NCBI GenBank assembly: GCA_009746045.1
Contig: RPFO01001057.1
Span: 1-52,878 of the forward strand
Origin: Mesostigma viride
Taxonomy: Eukaryota; Streptophyta; Mesostigmatophyceae; Mesostigmatales; Mesostigmataceae
DNA length: 52,878 bases
Direction: 5' to 3'
The translations under genes and the position numbers were made by a program. Each line of letters starts with the position of its first letter. Within the stretch, counting starts at the first letter, position 1. Below, piece by piece: positions 28,201 to 37,094 of this stretch. The notes beneath the pieces are model-generated. The model did no database searches. It saw only the letters and a list, made by a program, of their open reading frames with translations, and was not told the origin of the DNA.

Positions 28201-30857
28201 GCCAGCAAGAACTCTCACCTGCGGCTCCGACAACACCCATACAGTGACCACCCATACAGTGAACATGATCATGTTCTGATCAGGCACGCCGCAAAGGTGA
28301 AAACCATTTGCGTTCAGTGCCGGTCCGCGGAAAACGCGGAAAAACGCGATCTGCAAATGAATCCAGGCCGGAATCGAACTGGGGACCTCTCGCACCAACT
28401 TTCGCTGACTATAGGACGGACGTCTCCGGATCCTAAGGCATCGCCAACTGACACCTACAGTCATCCGCAAAAGTTCTCCTTTCCGGGGAGCGATGCAAGC
28501 CTTTCGGATTTGGTACTAGATAAATCATTCGAGATCTGTGTGTAGGAGTACTACACACGAGTCTGCACGCGAGACTTGTTCAGTCATGTGGTTAGCAGCC
28601 AGCAGCATGTTCTAGACTGCCAGCAAGAGCTCTCACCTGTGGCTCCGACAGCACCTGCTGGAACAGCATGAGGCCCTCGAGCACGTTCACGTTCTTGTCC
28701 ATGCACTTGTACCCTGCGATCATGTGCACGCGGGTCACCAGCCCAAGGCTCATGGGGCTGACTTGGCCCCCGTTGCGGGACGGCGCGCTGTAGGTGGTGC
28801 TGCTGGCGTTGACCCCACCGGCAGGGTGCATCCCCGGTGGGCCGCCGTTGCTGCTGCGATTGTGGTTATTACTAGCCAGATTAGGATAACCCCTGCCGTT
28901 CGCGTTCGCACTGATGGTGCCATTGGTGGTTGTGTCACTGCTGAAATTACTGCTGCTGTTATTGTCTAGTTTGTTGCTGTTGCCATTTGTCCAGCTGTTA
29001 CTATTTCCATTACTCAAGTGCCCAGGTGATGCTGGGTGTGCGCTGCTGTCGGCGTTCATGGGCCCCTGCCGCGCCGCCGCCGCTTTTCGGCGCTGCCGTG
29101 CTTTCCGGCTGCGCCCGCCCCCGCCGCCGCTGCAAGCGAAGAATGCACGAGGAAACGAGGGCGTATGTGGGCAGTTCCTTTCTCAGATACCATCATTTTA
29201 ATATCTTCTGGTGCTTCCGAGTGTGGTCAGTGGTGGTTTGGGTGTATAGGAAACTGGCATGTTGACCGAAAGCGTTAAATTTGGGCACCGTCCACTTGAC
29301 CCTTTTCTGATGCGAATGCCACAATTATCCCCCAAATAGACACCAGGCAGGCCACCCCTTCCACTTACGGTGGTACGTCGTCAACAAGCAGGCCACCGTA
29401 CTTTACAACAGGCAGGCCTACTTGCGGCTCCTTTTCCCCCTCCTAATACCTTTATCTTTACTTATACACTAGTATCTTTATCTTTACTTATGCACTAGTA
29501 TCTTTATCTTCACTTATACACTAGTATCGTTATCTTTATATCTACACTAGTATCTTTATCTTTATATATACACTAGTATCTTTATCTTTACTTATACACT
29601 AGTACTAGGACGGGCCGAACCGACCCCCTGAGGGCTCGCTATCGCGAAGCCTAGTATCTTTATCTTTACTTAACTGACTTTGATCCTCCCAGCGCATTGC
29701 CGCCAAAGGCATGATGTGGTAACCAAGGGTGGTACTGTTAAGAATAACTCATCGTTCGTGAAGTATTACTTTGCCCTGCAATTGATTACTTTTCAAAATT
29801 CCGATGTGCCTTTCTATTGTCTTTTCTGCTTACTTGAACCGGTCGAACATGCCTCTGCGTCCACATCATGGGGGGGGGGACACGTTTTTTGTGGCTCCCC
29901 CTGGTGTGGACACAGGCAGACACGGTTCGACGGGTTCAGGGCAGCCTCATTCAATGCCCATGTAGCATGCTGCGGCAAGCCACCCTCAACAAACACGCAA
30001 ACTAGGAGACGAGATCAGAGGAAGTATGATGACAATTCAACCGGTTGGGGGTTGATAATGATAAGCCAACTGGGTTGAATCATAAACTGATTACATGGCC
30101 CTTTGGGGTGGTTGCATGGCCCTCCAGTGTGCTTGGGCAGCATTGGTAGTAGTGCGTTGCAAGGCAGCCTCTATCAAGGCATGCGGGGGATGGATGCGCT
30201 CGATGAACGGCTGCATGTCATCATGCGGAAACAACGACCCAACCCCAAACCCTTTGGAACCCACTCCTACCCCTTGCAAGATGAACCAACCAACACTACC
30301 AAGAACCGCTCCACTGGTCACTCGACACCGGGCAAGTCACCAGGGAGATGCCAGGCATGACGGCCCTTACGACGCTTGGAGAATGAACCTGCCCATCCAA
30401 CGCACTCAACCCCTCTGCCCATCCAACGTAATCAACCCCTACGACAAACTGCAGCGTACCTTTCCCCCTCCGGGGCCGCATCTTCCTCGCCTTCTTCCCC
30501 TCCTTCCTCTTGGTTAAACACAGGTGATGAGCTGGCAGGCTGACCCAACGCAGCTTGCTGGCGGTTGCCGCCTGGCTGCTGCTGCTGCTGCTGCTGCCAC
30601 TGTTGCTGCTGCTGCTGGGCCAACATCAGCTTCACGGCCTGCTGCGTGGCGGGGCTGGCGCCGTTCCCGTTGCGTTGAAGACCTGGGGGTGCGGATGCCA
30701 GCAATCCCTTGCCACCGCCGGTAACGTCATCCAGTGTTAGCTCGCCCAGCGCCAAAAGATACTCTTCCTCGGCATTCCTCCCCAGGTCTGCTTCTTGTAC
30801 TTGAACGGGCCTGGCCGGGTTCACGCCGGAGCTTGGGCGGCGTCCAGCCGGCTTCAT
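19142..30857 (-). CDS. ALKBH9/10-like: ALKBH9/10-type RNA N6-methyladenosine demethylase gene (8 exons found)
   Basis: Minus-strand exons in order: 30857-30460, 29129-28637, 28051-27925, 26608-26520, 24742-24684, 23478-23445, 22880-22787, 19274-19142. Every junction is GT/AG and every phase matches. The product is about 475 residues so far. A Gln- and Asn/Ser-rich N-terminal half is followed by an AlkB-type 2-oxoglutarate/Fe(II) dioxygenase domain (about 298-475): SAPKKWMKGKGRIVLQYG, then NDYHEGDAIPPHIDHQDYPR, then YHCIPSV and RRVSITLR. Iron ligands are H399, D401 and H460; R469/R475 fit 2-oxoglutarate binding. Plant ALKBH9B/10B remove m6A from mRNA, and the motifs match that group best. A 3' exon may be missing. 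It lies head-to-head with the TPR gene at 32537. Confidence 0.9.
19593..20216. mobile_element. MITE-like element with ~50 bp terminal inverted repeats, in ALKBH intron 7
   Basis: A 35-base stretch at 19611-19645 (TTACCGTAGTGGCTGAAATC...) occurs as a perfect inverse at 20168-20202. Outside it, CTGATGACAAT (19593-19603) and its inverse (20206-20216) extend the arms. The ~620 bp interior has no gene and contains three copies of CCTAATCAGTGCTAATAGGG (19852-19905). No clear target duplication was found. Confidence 0.7.
20691..22466 (+). repeat. 37 bp minisatellite, exactly 48 copies, in ALKBH intron 7
   Basis: Unit AAACAGAGCTAGCTGAGGTT plus GTTCTCCCATGAGGGGG. The span is 1776 bp = 48 x 37, with no indel. 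Only four substitutions were seen: unit starts AAGCAG at 21542 and 22208 (18 units apart) and TAACAG at 22393 and 22430 (the last two units). Each unit includes the palindrome AGCTAGCT. Confidence 0.98.
22787..22880 (-). CDS. ALKBH9/10-like: ALKBH exon 7: iron-ligand Asp and following strand
   Basis: 94 nt, acceptor GGCCACCAG, donor GTGAGTC. Reads DHQDYPRPFCTVSLLAETSM then LMGRRIKVLGP plus one base. The first residue is the iron-binding Asp of the HxD motif. A CAG nine bases in could serve as an alternative acceptor, but would remove DHQ while keeping an Asp at that place. Confidence 0.9.
23251..23301. repeat. Perfect 15 bp inverted repeat (hairpin) in ALKBH intron 6
   Basis: CAGTGTTTCTGCTAA at 23251-23265 and TTAGCAGAAACACTG at 23287-23301, with a 21-base GC-rich loop. 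It could be a foldback-element remnant or an RNA hairpin. Confidence 0.8.
23445..23478 (-). CDS. ALKBH9/10-like: ALKBH exon 6: 34-nt micro-exon with the first iron-ligand His
   Basis: Acceptor CTGGGCGGCAG, donor GTGAGT. One base completes Asp-389 (GA|C), then YHEGDAIPPHI. With the upstream N it rebuilds the N-x-Y...GD-I-PHID core of ALKBH9/10 proteins. Identified by motif and exact phase match, since it is too short to stand alone. Confidence 0.88.
24684..24742 (-). CDS. ALKBH9/10-like: ALKBH exon 5
   Basis: 59 nt, acceptor GTGCCCCAG, donor GTGGGT. Reads LVQAGVFQEGERPDTAIVN plus GA. In plant relatives this place holds a loop followed by 'P-D-S-C-I-V-N', so the match is good. Confidence 0.88.
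24901..26033 (+). repeat. 36 bp minisatellite, about 31 copies, in ALKBH intron 4
   Basis: Unit GGGCGCGAATGGGGTCGGAA plus AACAAGAGGGAAAGAA. Some units have an extra G (AGAGGGGAAAG) and are 37 bp; A/G alternates in GGAAAAC/GGAGAAC. Long open frames on both strands (for example repeats of ANGVGKQEGKKG) arise because 36 is a multiple of three. Confidence 0.97.
26520..26608 (-). CDS. ALKBH9/10-like: ALKBH exon 4
   Basis: 89 nt, acceptor AACCCCAG, donor GTGGGTAC. Two bases complete Gly-340, then SLYDYMEHRIDPETPVDPMP and PILRNLVNV. The start looks like a kinase 'GSLYDYL' but the spliced context VLQYGSLYDY plus VDPMPPIL fits the ALKBH9/10 domain. Confidence 0.88.
26957..27876 (+). repeat. 44 bp minisatellite, 21 copies, in ALKBH intron 3
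   Basis: Unit AGGTATCA(C/T)AAAGCGATGG plus AGCAATA(C/T)TCCCATCCCCCCTTATT. Twenty units from 27001 plus one diverged leading unit; one unit lacks a C (near 27388). The array ends only about 50 bases from exon 3. Confidence 0.97.
27925..28051 (-). CDS. ALKBH9/10-like: ALKBH exon 3: start of the dioxygenase domain
   Basis: 127 nt, acceptor CAACGGCAG, donor GTGAGC, phase 0 to phase 1. Reads EQELIEWVFHQERLGQAGAL, MAATYSAPKKWMKGKG and RIVLQY. Plant relatives have E-R-T-Y-T-A-P-x-K-W-M-x-G-K-G-R at this place. Confidence 0.92.
28114..28238 (-). repeat. Two extra copies of the exon 2 end/splice donor in ALKBH intron 2
   Basis: The exon 2 end (GTGCTGTCGGAGCCACAG) with its donor recurs at 28201-28238 including the intron start GTGAGAG and the next ~18 bases. 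The exon part alone recurs at 28114-28137. In transcript order, the intron therefore carries a second intact donor and a third piece that lacks one. Confidence 0.85.
28359..28433 (-). ncRNA. tRNA-like 75-mer / SINE head, copy B, in ALKBH intron 2
   Basis: On the minus strand GGATCCG at the start can pair with TGGATTC at the end (7 pairs, two of them G-U), GAC/GTC gives a short D stem, and AGTTCGATTCC holds a TTCGATT T-loop. The T stem has two mismatches and no proper anticodon arm forms, so it is not a working tRNA. It aligns with 11831-11904, which favours a tRNA-derived SINE. Confidence 0.4.
28637..29129 (-). CDS. ALKBH9/10-like: ALKBH exon 2: Asn/Ser-rich segment
   Basis: 493 nt, acceptor CGCTTGCAG, donor GTGAGAG. 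One base completes Ser-133. Then a basic patch (RSRKARQRRKAAAARQG), a disordered Asn/Ser/Gly-rich run (SNGNSNSWTNGNSNKLDNNS), and a more ordered end (VTRVHMIAGYKCMDKNVNVL, EGLMLFQQVLSEPQ). An ATG at 29059 could start a shorter protein. Confidence 0.82.
29441..29665 (+). repeat. 26 bp tandem repeat, about 6 copies, in ALKBH intron 1
   Basis: Units ACTAGTATCTTTATCTTTAC plus TTATAC with small changes, from about 29441 to 29605, and one separated unit at 29652-29670. Confidence 0.85.
30460..30857 (-). CDS. ALKBH9/10-like: ALKBH exon 1: Gln-rich N-terminus
   Basis: An ATG at 30857-30855 opens MKPAGRRPSSGVNPARPVQV, followed by EEEYLLALGELTLDDVTGG, a poly-Gln run (LAQQQQQQWQQQQQQQ) and an acidic end (EEGGEEGEEDAAPEG). 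Donor GTACGC, phase 2. The acceptors CTACCGCAG (just upstream) and CTGCGCAG (30878) leave open that an earlier exon exists and the real start lies upstream. Confidence 0.72.
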
Positions 30858-32536
30858 GCCTGCGGTAGCGTCACCTCCTGCGCAGGTAGGAGCGCCTCGG
30901 AGCGGCAAGGAACAATTAACAATGCAATTGTAACAATTCAATAGGAACAACTGCTGGCGCGGGTCTCGGACAGCGGGGGTGAGCTTCAGCTTGGCCAATT
31001 TCTTCCCACTAAGAAAGTTACCTCGACAGTAAACCGCAATGTTTCGGGGCAATTATCTCACACATCAAATGTCCAAAGCAAGATTTCCGGCGAGAGGGTT
31101 GCTAGCATGGAAGGAAGGGTTGGCTGGATCAATCTCATAACTGGCGTTTACTCCAACGAATTGGGCTCCTCCACTGCAGTGACCACGCTGGCTTTCAATA
31201 CAATGTTCAGCGGGATGCAGCTGCGTAGAGTTGTGTCACACTTTACCCTGCCCTGCCATGTTCCAACCATTCCATCATTGCAAATTTACGTACCGACAAA
31301 CAGGGACAGGAATGTGGGAATTTAAAGCACGTTGCCATCTGCGGGCCGTATATCAGCTATATGTTCCACAATTCACACAAACCTGATCATGTCTTTAGAC
31401 GAGGGAGACCTTTGCGGTGAAGAAAACCGTTCGCACTTCAGGGGAAATGGACACAATCACAGAGATGCACGTTAAAGTCAGGAGCGGCCTTCACACAGTT
31501 TAGAATGTACTTGGACAGAGAATTCAGGCTAACGAACTGGCGACCGACGTGGGAGTGAAATCTAACCTATGGAACATTGACGTTTGGTTATAGTGGGGAA
31601 CGCCGAGTCGCCAACATGGCTATGGCAGCACCCGACTGCGACGTAATATTCATTCACCAAGGCGTGCGGAATGCGCGAAATCCAAGCATTATCGAGGCTT
31701 GACAGTTGACACTCACCTAGTCCATCTCTCCAGTGGAGTGACTCCACTGTAGACCTTACAGCCCTCTTGCCTTGAGGCTTGAGCTAGGGTATTGTAGTAA
31801 CAGTACCTTGCACAGGCCTATTTCTACCTTATACCTAGTTAGGGAAACAGAAAGGGAGAATACTAAACAGTGACCAATTAGATAGAAGACGACTGGCAAA
31901 AGTGGTTGACGAACTGACGCCTGGGTGGCAGGTTTGACACATGGCATGTTGTTGTTGTTGTTGTTGTTGTTGTTGGGGTTGTGTCACTTGTGTGTGAAAC
32001 AACGACACAGCAGGCTTTCAGATCTTTTCTCCGACCGTATACTTTAAAGTATGTATAGTTGTCAGCGTCCAACGACCAACGTGCACGTGAAAATTTTTTG
32101 ATACGTGCATACGCATACAGTATGAACAGACGCCGCGCTGCCTGGTAGTTCCATGAGATAATGCCTGGGTTGACAACCCGACCAGTAACAGGGCCGAAGA
32201 AAGTGCAGGGTCTGCCCATGCGAAATTCCAGGTGCCCTCTTCTCAACACGCTTGATTCCCGGAAGAATTCTAAAGCGGTAAAGAGATGTGACGGGTGACG
32301 ACACGCGTCCACCCATGCATTTTCCCTCCTAAAAGATGAATACGCACATGGGATCACCCCTAAGCTCAGGCGGTCATCGACGAAAGCAGGATAGCTCGTC
32401 ACCTGGCTATGGGCGGGAGCTTGTAACGACTGCAAAATAGGATCATCTGCCTTTAGTCTCCACCGATGCCTCGGTTAAGGGATGACATTGGCCAGCGGGG
32501 CTGATCACGGGGAAGTTTTCCGAAGATCCTAGGAGA
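30858..32536. promoter_or_regulatory. Shared intergenic region between divergent ALKBH and TPR genes
   Basis: About 1.7 kb between head-to-head starts. Contains a (GTT)9 microsatellite at 31948-31974 and the palindrome ATACTTTAAAGTAT near 32038-32052. No clear TATA box at a fixed distance from either start. Short open frames on both strands here do not look protein-like. Confidence 0.45.
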
Positions 32537-34927
32537 ATGAGCAGCAGCAACCAGAATAGCGTTCGGTATCGGAAAGTCGAGGAGATTTTTAAGCTATTCG
32601 ACAAGAACAAGGATGGTCGCCTCAATAGAGAGGAAATGGCGGCAATGGTGCAGGCCGTTAACCCTAGCGTGAGGTTTAGCGAAGAGCAAATTGCAGCGGT
32701 GCTCGAGGAAGTGTTCCGTGGGTACGGGGAGTTCATCGACGATGACAGGGGCCTGAGTTTGATGGGGCTGTGCCGCACGTACGACGAAGGAGCAGGGGAT
32801 GTCGACAGAGATTTTGCCGCGCTAGGTCTGTCGTTTGACGGCGGACTGTCTCCATCCCTGGACGCCGACAAGGACGACGAGGCGGTCAACCTCGCGTCAC
32901 CCAAATTCAAAAAGGGATCCCACGTCGAGGAATTCCAGTTCCTGGGCACGCGCGCTCTTCTGTCGGAGCTGGAGGGCACGATTAAGAAGCTCGGCGACAC
33001 GTCGGTGGACCAGGCGCCCTGGGCGAAGAAAGCGCTGTACGACCTGCGCCACCGCGCGGACGCGGCGAACGAGGACGAGTCGTTCGAGGGCCACATGGCG
33101 ATGGGCCACGTGCTGTCCGGCGCGCCGCCCCACCTGGGCCTCGTGATCGACGCCTACGTGTGCTACGACCGCGCGGTCGAGCTCAAGCCTCACGACCCTC
33201 GGGCCCATTTCCGGCTGGGCAACGCGCTCTTTGCGCTCGGGAAATACGACGACGCGCGCCGTGAGTTCGAGACGGCGATGAAAGTGATCGGGTCCCAGGG
33301 TGACTCCCCCTTGCTCCCACAGGTGCATGTGAACCTGGGCATCACGCTCGAGAAGGAAGGCATGCTCATGGGCGCGTGCGAGCATTACCGCGAGGCGGCG
33401 ATCCTCAACCCTTCCCACCACCGTGCCGTCAAGCTGCTCGGGTCGGCCCTGTATGGCCTCGGGGAGTTGCGCGCGGCCGAGGAGGCGCTCAAGCACGCGC
33501 TGCACCTGTGCAAGCATTACCCGGACGCGCAGTGCGACCTGGCGTCCACCCTGCGTGGCCTGGGCGAGGAAGAGAAGGCGCGCGAGGCGTTCCTGAAGGC
33601 CCTTGACATGGAACCCAACCACATCGAGGCGCTGTACAACCTGGGCAACCTCCAGAGGGACGCGGGGGAGTTCCTCCCGGCGGTCGACCTCTACTCCAAG
33701 GTGCTCATCCAAGACCCGACCCACTGGAAAGCGCAGCTCAACAAGGCCGTCTCGCTCCTGGGTGCGGGCAGGGGGGACGAGGCGCGCGCCGAGTTCAAGA
33801 AGGCGTTCAAGCTGACCAACCGCGTGGAGCTGTACGACGCGCTGCGGCACCTGCGGCGGCTGAGCAAGCGCTACGACGGTCTCTCATTCGCTTTGGCCAA
33901 TGTCGACCCTCACGAGGGGGAGGAAGACGAGGATGGGTTCGGGCCTGTGGAGGGGAAGTCCATCCTCGCAGGGACCAAATTTAGCCGCAGCAGCGTCAAG
34001 ACGACCACGCGAGAGGACATGGCGGCGGCGCTCGATGTCCGCAGCTTCCAAAGGCATTGCCACTTCAACCTTTGCCCGGTCAAGCGCATGCATGACCTTA
34101 TCGACGACTCGCAGTTACCCCCGGGGTCCGGGTACGGGGGCGGCCCCGCGGGCGGGGGCGGGTCGGACAAGCTGGTGCGCAAGGCTGCGCTGGAGAAGGT
34201 GCTGCGCAAACTTCTGGATCATGCCACGAACGTCACCTTCCAGGGCGCGATGAAGTCGATCAACGAGCGGCTGCTCTCCGTCCTGGACAAGGAAGGGCGC
34301 GGCGTGGTGGACTTTGCGCACTTCATCGCGGTGGTCGCGCCGTTGCTCCACGGGTCGACGCACGAGCGCAAGCGGGTCGTCTTTGACGCGCTCCTGTGGC
34401 GACGTGGGAGCATCCACGACCAGGTGCTTCCCCGGCGCGACCTCGTGGGCTACTTTGAGCTGCTGGACGCCATGTACCGCAAGCGCGGCGGCGGGGCCCA
34501 TTTGCTGCAGACCCGGGAACCGACATACGTGACCGCGGGGGGGGAGGGCAAGGATGGGGTGGGCATGGGGGGGGGGGGCGAGGTCAGCTTCAAGGAGTTC
34601 TCGGCCTATTTCGATGGCCCCCAGGGGTTCACGCTGCTAGTCCCGCTGCGGAAGCTTGAAGATGGGGACCGCATCCGTCACCACGGGCTCAAGTGCAGCG
34701 TGTGCATGTACAGCATCATAGGGCCGCGGTACCACTGCGTGAACGCCAACTTTGACCTGTGCATCCACTGCTACTGCGAGGGGAAGGTGCCACCTGTCGC
34801 GCGGCGGGACGAGTACGTGTTCAAGGAGCGGCTGGAGGACGGGTACGTGAACGCCAAGCTGCGCAAGTGGAGCTCGGGCAAGATGCCCAAGGTGCCCCCG
34901 CAGGCGCACGGGGAGGAGCAGCAGTAA
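32537..34927 (+). CDS. EF-hand / TPR / ZZ zinc-finger protein, single exon, 796 aa
   Basis: Intact frame from ATG (32537) to TAA. Residues 22-33 (DKNKDGRLNREE) form a canonical EF-hand calcium loop, followed by helices like those of the plant calcium-binding TPR proteins (Arabidopsis At1g05150/At2g32450 group), with the shared phrase RTYDEGAGDVDRDFAALGL. Residues about 185-445 hold roughly seven TPRs (AHFRLGNALFALGKYDDARR, EALYNLGNLQRDAGEF). A degenerate EF-like loop is at about 580-596 (LDKEGRGVVDFAHF). A ZZ zinc finger lies at about 714-751 (CSVCMYSIIGPRYHC and DLCIHCYC). Likely a calcium-responsive scaffold; partners unknown. The family is about this length. The absence of introns in a region where other genes are packed with them is notable. 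Confidence 0.95.
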   Translation: MSSSNQNSVRYRKVEEIFKLFDKNKDGRLNREEMAAMVQAVNPSVRFSEEQIAAVLEEVFRGYGEFIDDDRGLSLMGLCRTYDEGAGDVDRDFAALGLSFDGGLSPSLDADKDDEAVNLASPKFKKGSHVEEFQFLGTRALLSELEGTIKKLGDTSVDQAPWAKKALYDLRHRADAANEDESFEGHMAMGHVLSGAPPHLGLVIDAYVCYDRAVELKPHDPRAHFRLGNALFALGKYDDARREFETAMKVIGSQGDSPLLPQVHVNLGITLEKEGMLMGACEHYREAAILNPSHHRAVKLLGSALYGLGELRAAEEALKHALHLCKHYPDAQCDLASTLRGLGEEEKAREAFLKALDMEPNHIEALYNLGNLQRDAGEFLPAVDLYSKVLIQDPTHWKAQLNKAVSLLGAGRGDEARAEFKKAFKLTNRVELYDALRHLRRLSKRYDGLSFALANVDPHEGEEDEDGFGPVEGKSILAGTKFSRSSVKTTTREDMAAALDVRSFQRHCHFNLCPVKRMHDLIDDSQLPPGSGYGGGPAGGGGSDKLVRKAALEKVLRKLLDHATNVTFQGAMKSINERLLSVLDKEGRGVVDFAHFIAVVAPLLHGSTHERKRVVFDALLWRRGSIHDQVLPRRDLVGYFELLDAMYRKRGGGAHLLQTREPTYVTAGGEGKDGVGMGGGGEVSFKEFSAYFDGPQGFTLLVPLRKLEDGDRIRHHGLKCSVCMYSIIGPRYHCVNANFDLCIHCYCEGKVPPVARRDEYVFKERLEDGYVNAKLRKWSSGKMPKVPPQAHGEEQQ

Positions 34928-36455
34928 TGGCAGGAGCATGGGGAGGAGGGAGAAGCAGCAGTGAGGGGGAGGGGCCTGGGGAGAAGCACCGGTTAAGGTA
35001 TCCCTACAGCCCCCGCTCGCGAGGGGGCAGAGAATTGGGAGGAGAGAGGAGCACAAGTGAGGGGCAGGAGCTTGGGGAGGAGCAGAGCACCAGGGAGGGC
35101 ATACGGCTGCGCAAGGCTAGCCCCTTATGGCAAATGCCTTGGCGAGAAGTGCGACTGATGGGTAGGGGCATGGGGAGGAGCAGGCCTCAGCTCCCGATGG
35201 GGAGGGGTGTTCCTTGTTGCGGAGGGAGGACCAGCCAGCACTGAGGGGTTGGTGGTTGCCATCGGAAGGCGGGGAAAGCGCTGGAGGGTGAGGAGTATTT
35301 GCAGTAGCGCTTTGCTTGGCAACCCCTATCCAGCACAAAGGGAAATGGCGGCGCTATGCCACGGAGTGGAGGGATGATATGTTTGTCTATTATGATGGAG
35401 TTGAAAGGAGCATGGTCAAGGGCGGGGTGATGAGCAGCGTGTAGGGGGAGAGGCATCTTTGGGAGGGGAACGGGCATGCTCACGGAGGGGGCGGAGCATT
35501 GTCACGGAGGGGGGGGAGAGGCACTAGGAACCAGCTGGAGAAGTGCTCTTGCATCAACTGCTGTTGCATCAATGGAGAAAGGGGCAGGCATGGCTGGAGG
35601 GTGCGTCCGCGGCCCTTGACATTGGGGGTGCTGGAGGCATACTGGAGGCCTACTGGGAAAACATGGAGGGGGGAGGCCATTGCTGGAGGAGCATTGGGGG
35701 GGAGGCATGCCCCGAGGAAGGCTGTGGGGGAGGTGCTTGGAAAGTGACCACATGGACTAGTGCCTGCCGCTAGGCTTTGCGGGTGTGACCCTTTGTCGCA
35801 CGCCATGATCCTAGCATGCAAATCTCTTGAGGCATGGGGCAGGGAGCAGCTGGCAAAGGAAAGCCCCGCATGCCAATGGCGGGGAGGCCCACATGCCATG
35901 GTGGGGAGGAGCCCGTATGGAGGTTGGACGGGGGGCCATTGTGCTCGTAAACAGCAGATGGTGATTTGATGGCCTCTTCAACCTGAGGTTTGGTTGCCTT
36001 GTTGACAGGGTGCTGTCGTCAGTTAGATGTTAAAGGGCTTGGCAGCGAGGACACTGGTGGTGATGTCATCGATGCTCATCATGGACGGTAGATGTGGGAT
36101 GGATTTGTTGACTTTAACGGTGTGGTTGCGTGATCATGGGGATGGAGCCTTGAAACCAGCCATTGACAGGGACCAGGCTGCAATTTGTTTTCTTTTCTGT
36201 GACAAGGGCACTGTCTCCGACACCATCGCGGAGTGCAATATTGGAGCATTTATCCAATCTACGCTTTATCAAGCATGCTTTGATAACTTCTTACTTCATT
36301 CATTAATCAAACAAATGCCTCCGTGGATCTGGAGGTCACTGAGCCTTGAGAGAGCGGTATTGATCGTCTTGCGTTGGTACGGGTTGTCTAATTGATGTAT
36401 ATCCTCCTGAATACAGAATATGTGGTACATGCACCTTCATGTGATAATTAATTAA
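34928..36455. other. Intergenic, purine-rich, no gene recognised
   Basis: About 34940-35960 is G-rich, with degenerate GGGGAGGAGC and GGCATGCC pieces that look like decayed short repeats. A 122-codon ATG frame at 36027-36395 is not supported by composition or context. Confidence 0.4.
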
Positions 36456-36640
36456 TTAATTAAAATCATAGCTCCGTTGGGAGCATATGTAACACATAGC
36501 CCTGAGAAAGGGGCATCTATGGGTTTGTAATACAATCAGGGCTACAACCTGCAGGTGGAGGATGTACAACTGTCACCTGCTCTGGGTGCACAAGGTGCAC
36601 CTGCACCGCCATGATGGTTCATGCCTGATTCATGTGATAA
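36456..36640 (-). mobile_element. LINE 3' end, minus orientation
   Basis: TTAATTAATTAAAATCATAGC is followed by CTCCGTTGGGAG and ACATAGCCCTGAG, then CTCTGGGTGCACAAGG. Inverted, this gives a small hairpin (CTCCCAACGGAG) and a TTAAT tail; the same layout is at 37095-37285 and 40568-40795. Confidence 0.7.
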
Positions 36641-37094
36641 ACAGGGGGCCACGTCCTCAATATATGAACCATTGGATCGATCATGCATGCTCATGCATGC
36701 AGCTGCACCACGCATCAGCGCGATGGGTACAATATACTGGATGCACGGCACAATATACCATGTGCTCTGTCTGGCCTCTTGCACTGGTCATCATTAATTA
36801 ATTAATTAATTAATAGACACGTGACTGCGTCTTTAATAGACACGTGACTGCGTCATCATGCATGGAAATGTTTCAATCCCTACGATACAAGCAACGAAAG
36901 GAGTCTGTCGATCCAGTCCTTACAGACAAAGTCATACTAGGTGGCATAACTAGTACAACCAAAATCTCATGCAACGCTCCCTTTATATTTACAATTAAGT
37001 TAGGCAAAAAGATCGCAGCCCGGTTTCAACAGCGGGATGATGTCCCACAAGGTGCATGTACTGCCAAAGTTGCCTATTAAAAAAATAGATTAAA

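Noticed and set aside
28359-28433. Functional tRNA gene
   Set aside because: T stem has two mismatches and no anticodon arm forms.
36027-36395. 122-codon ATG frame
   Set aside because: No recognisable motif, no splice or promoter context, flanked by LINE ends.
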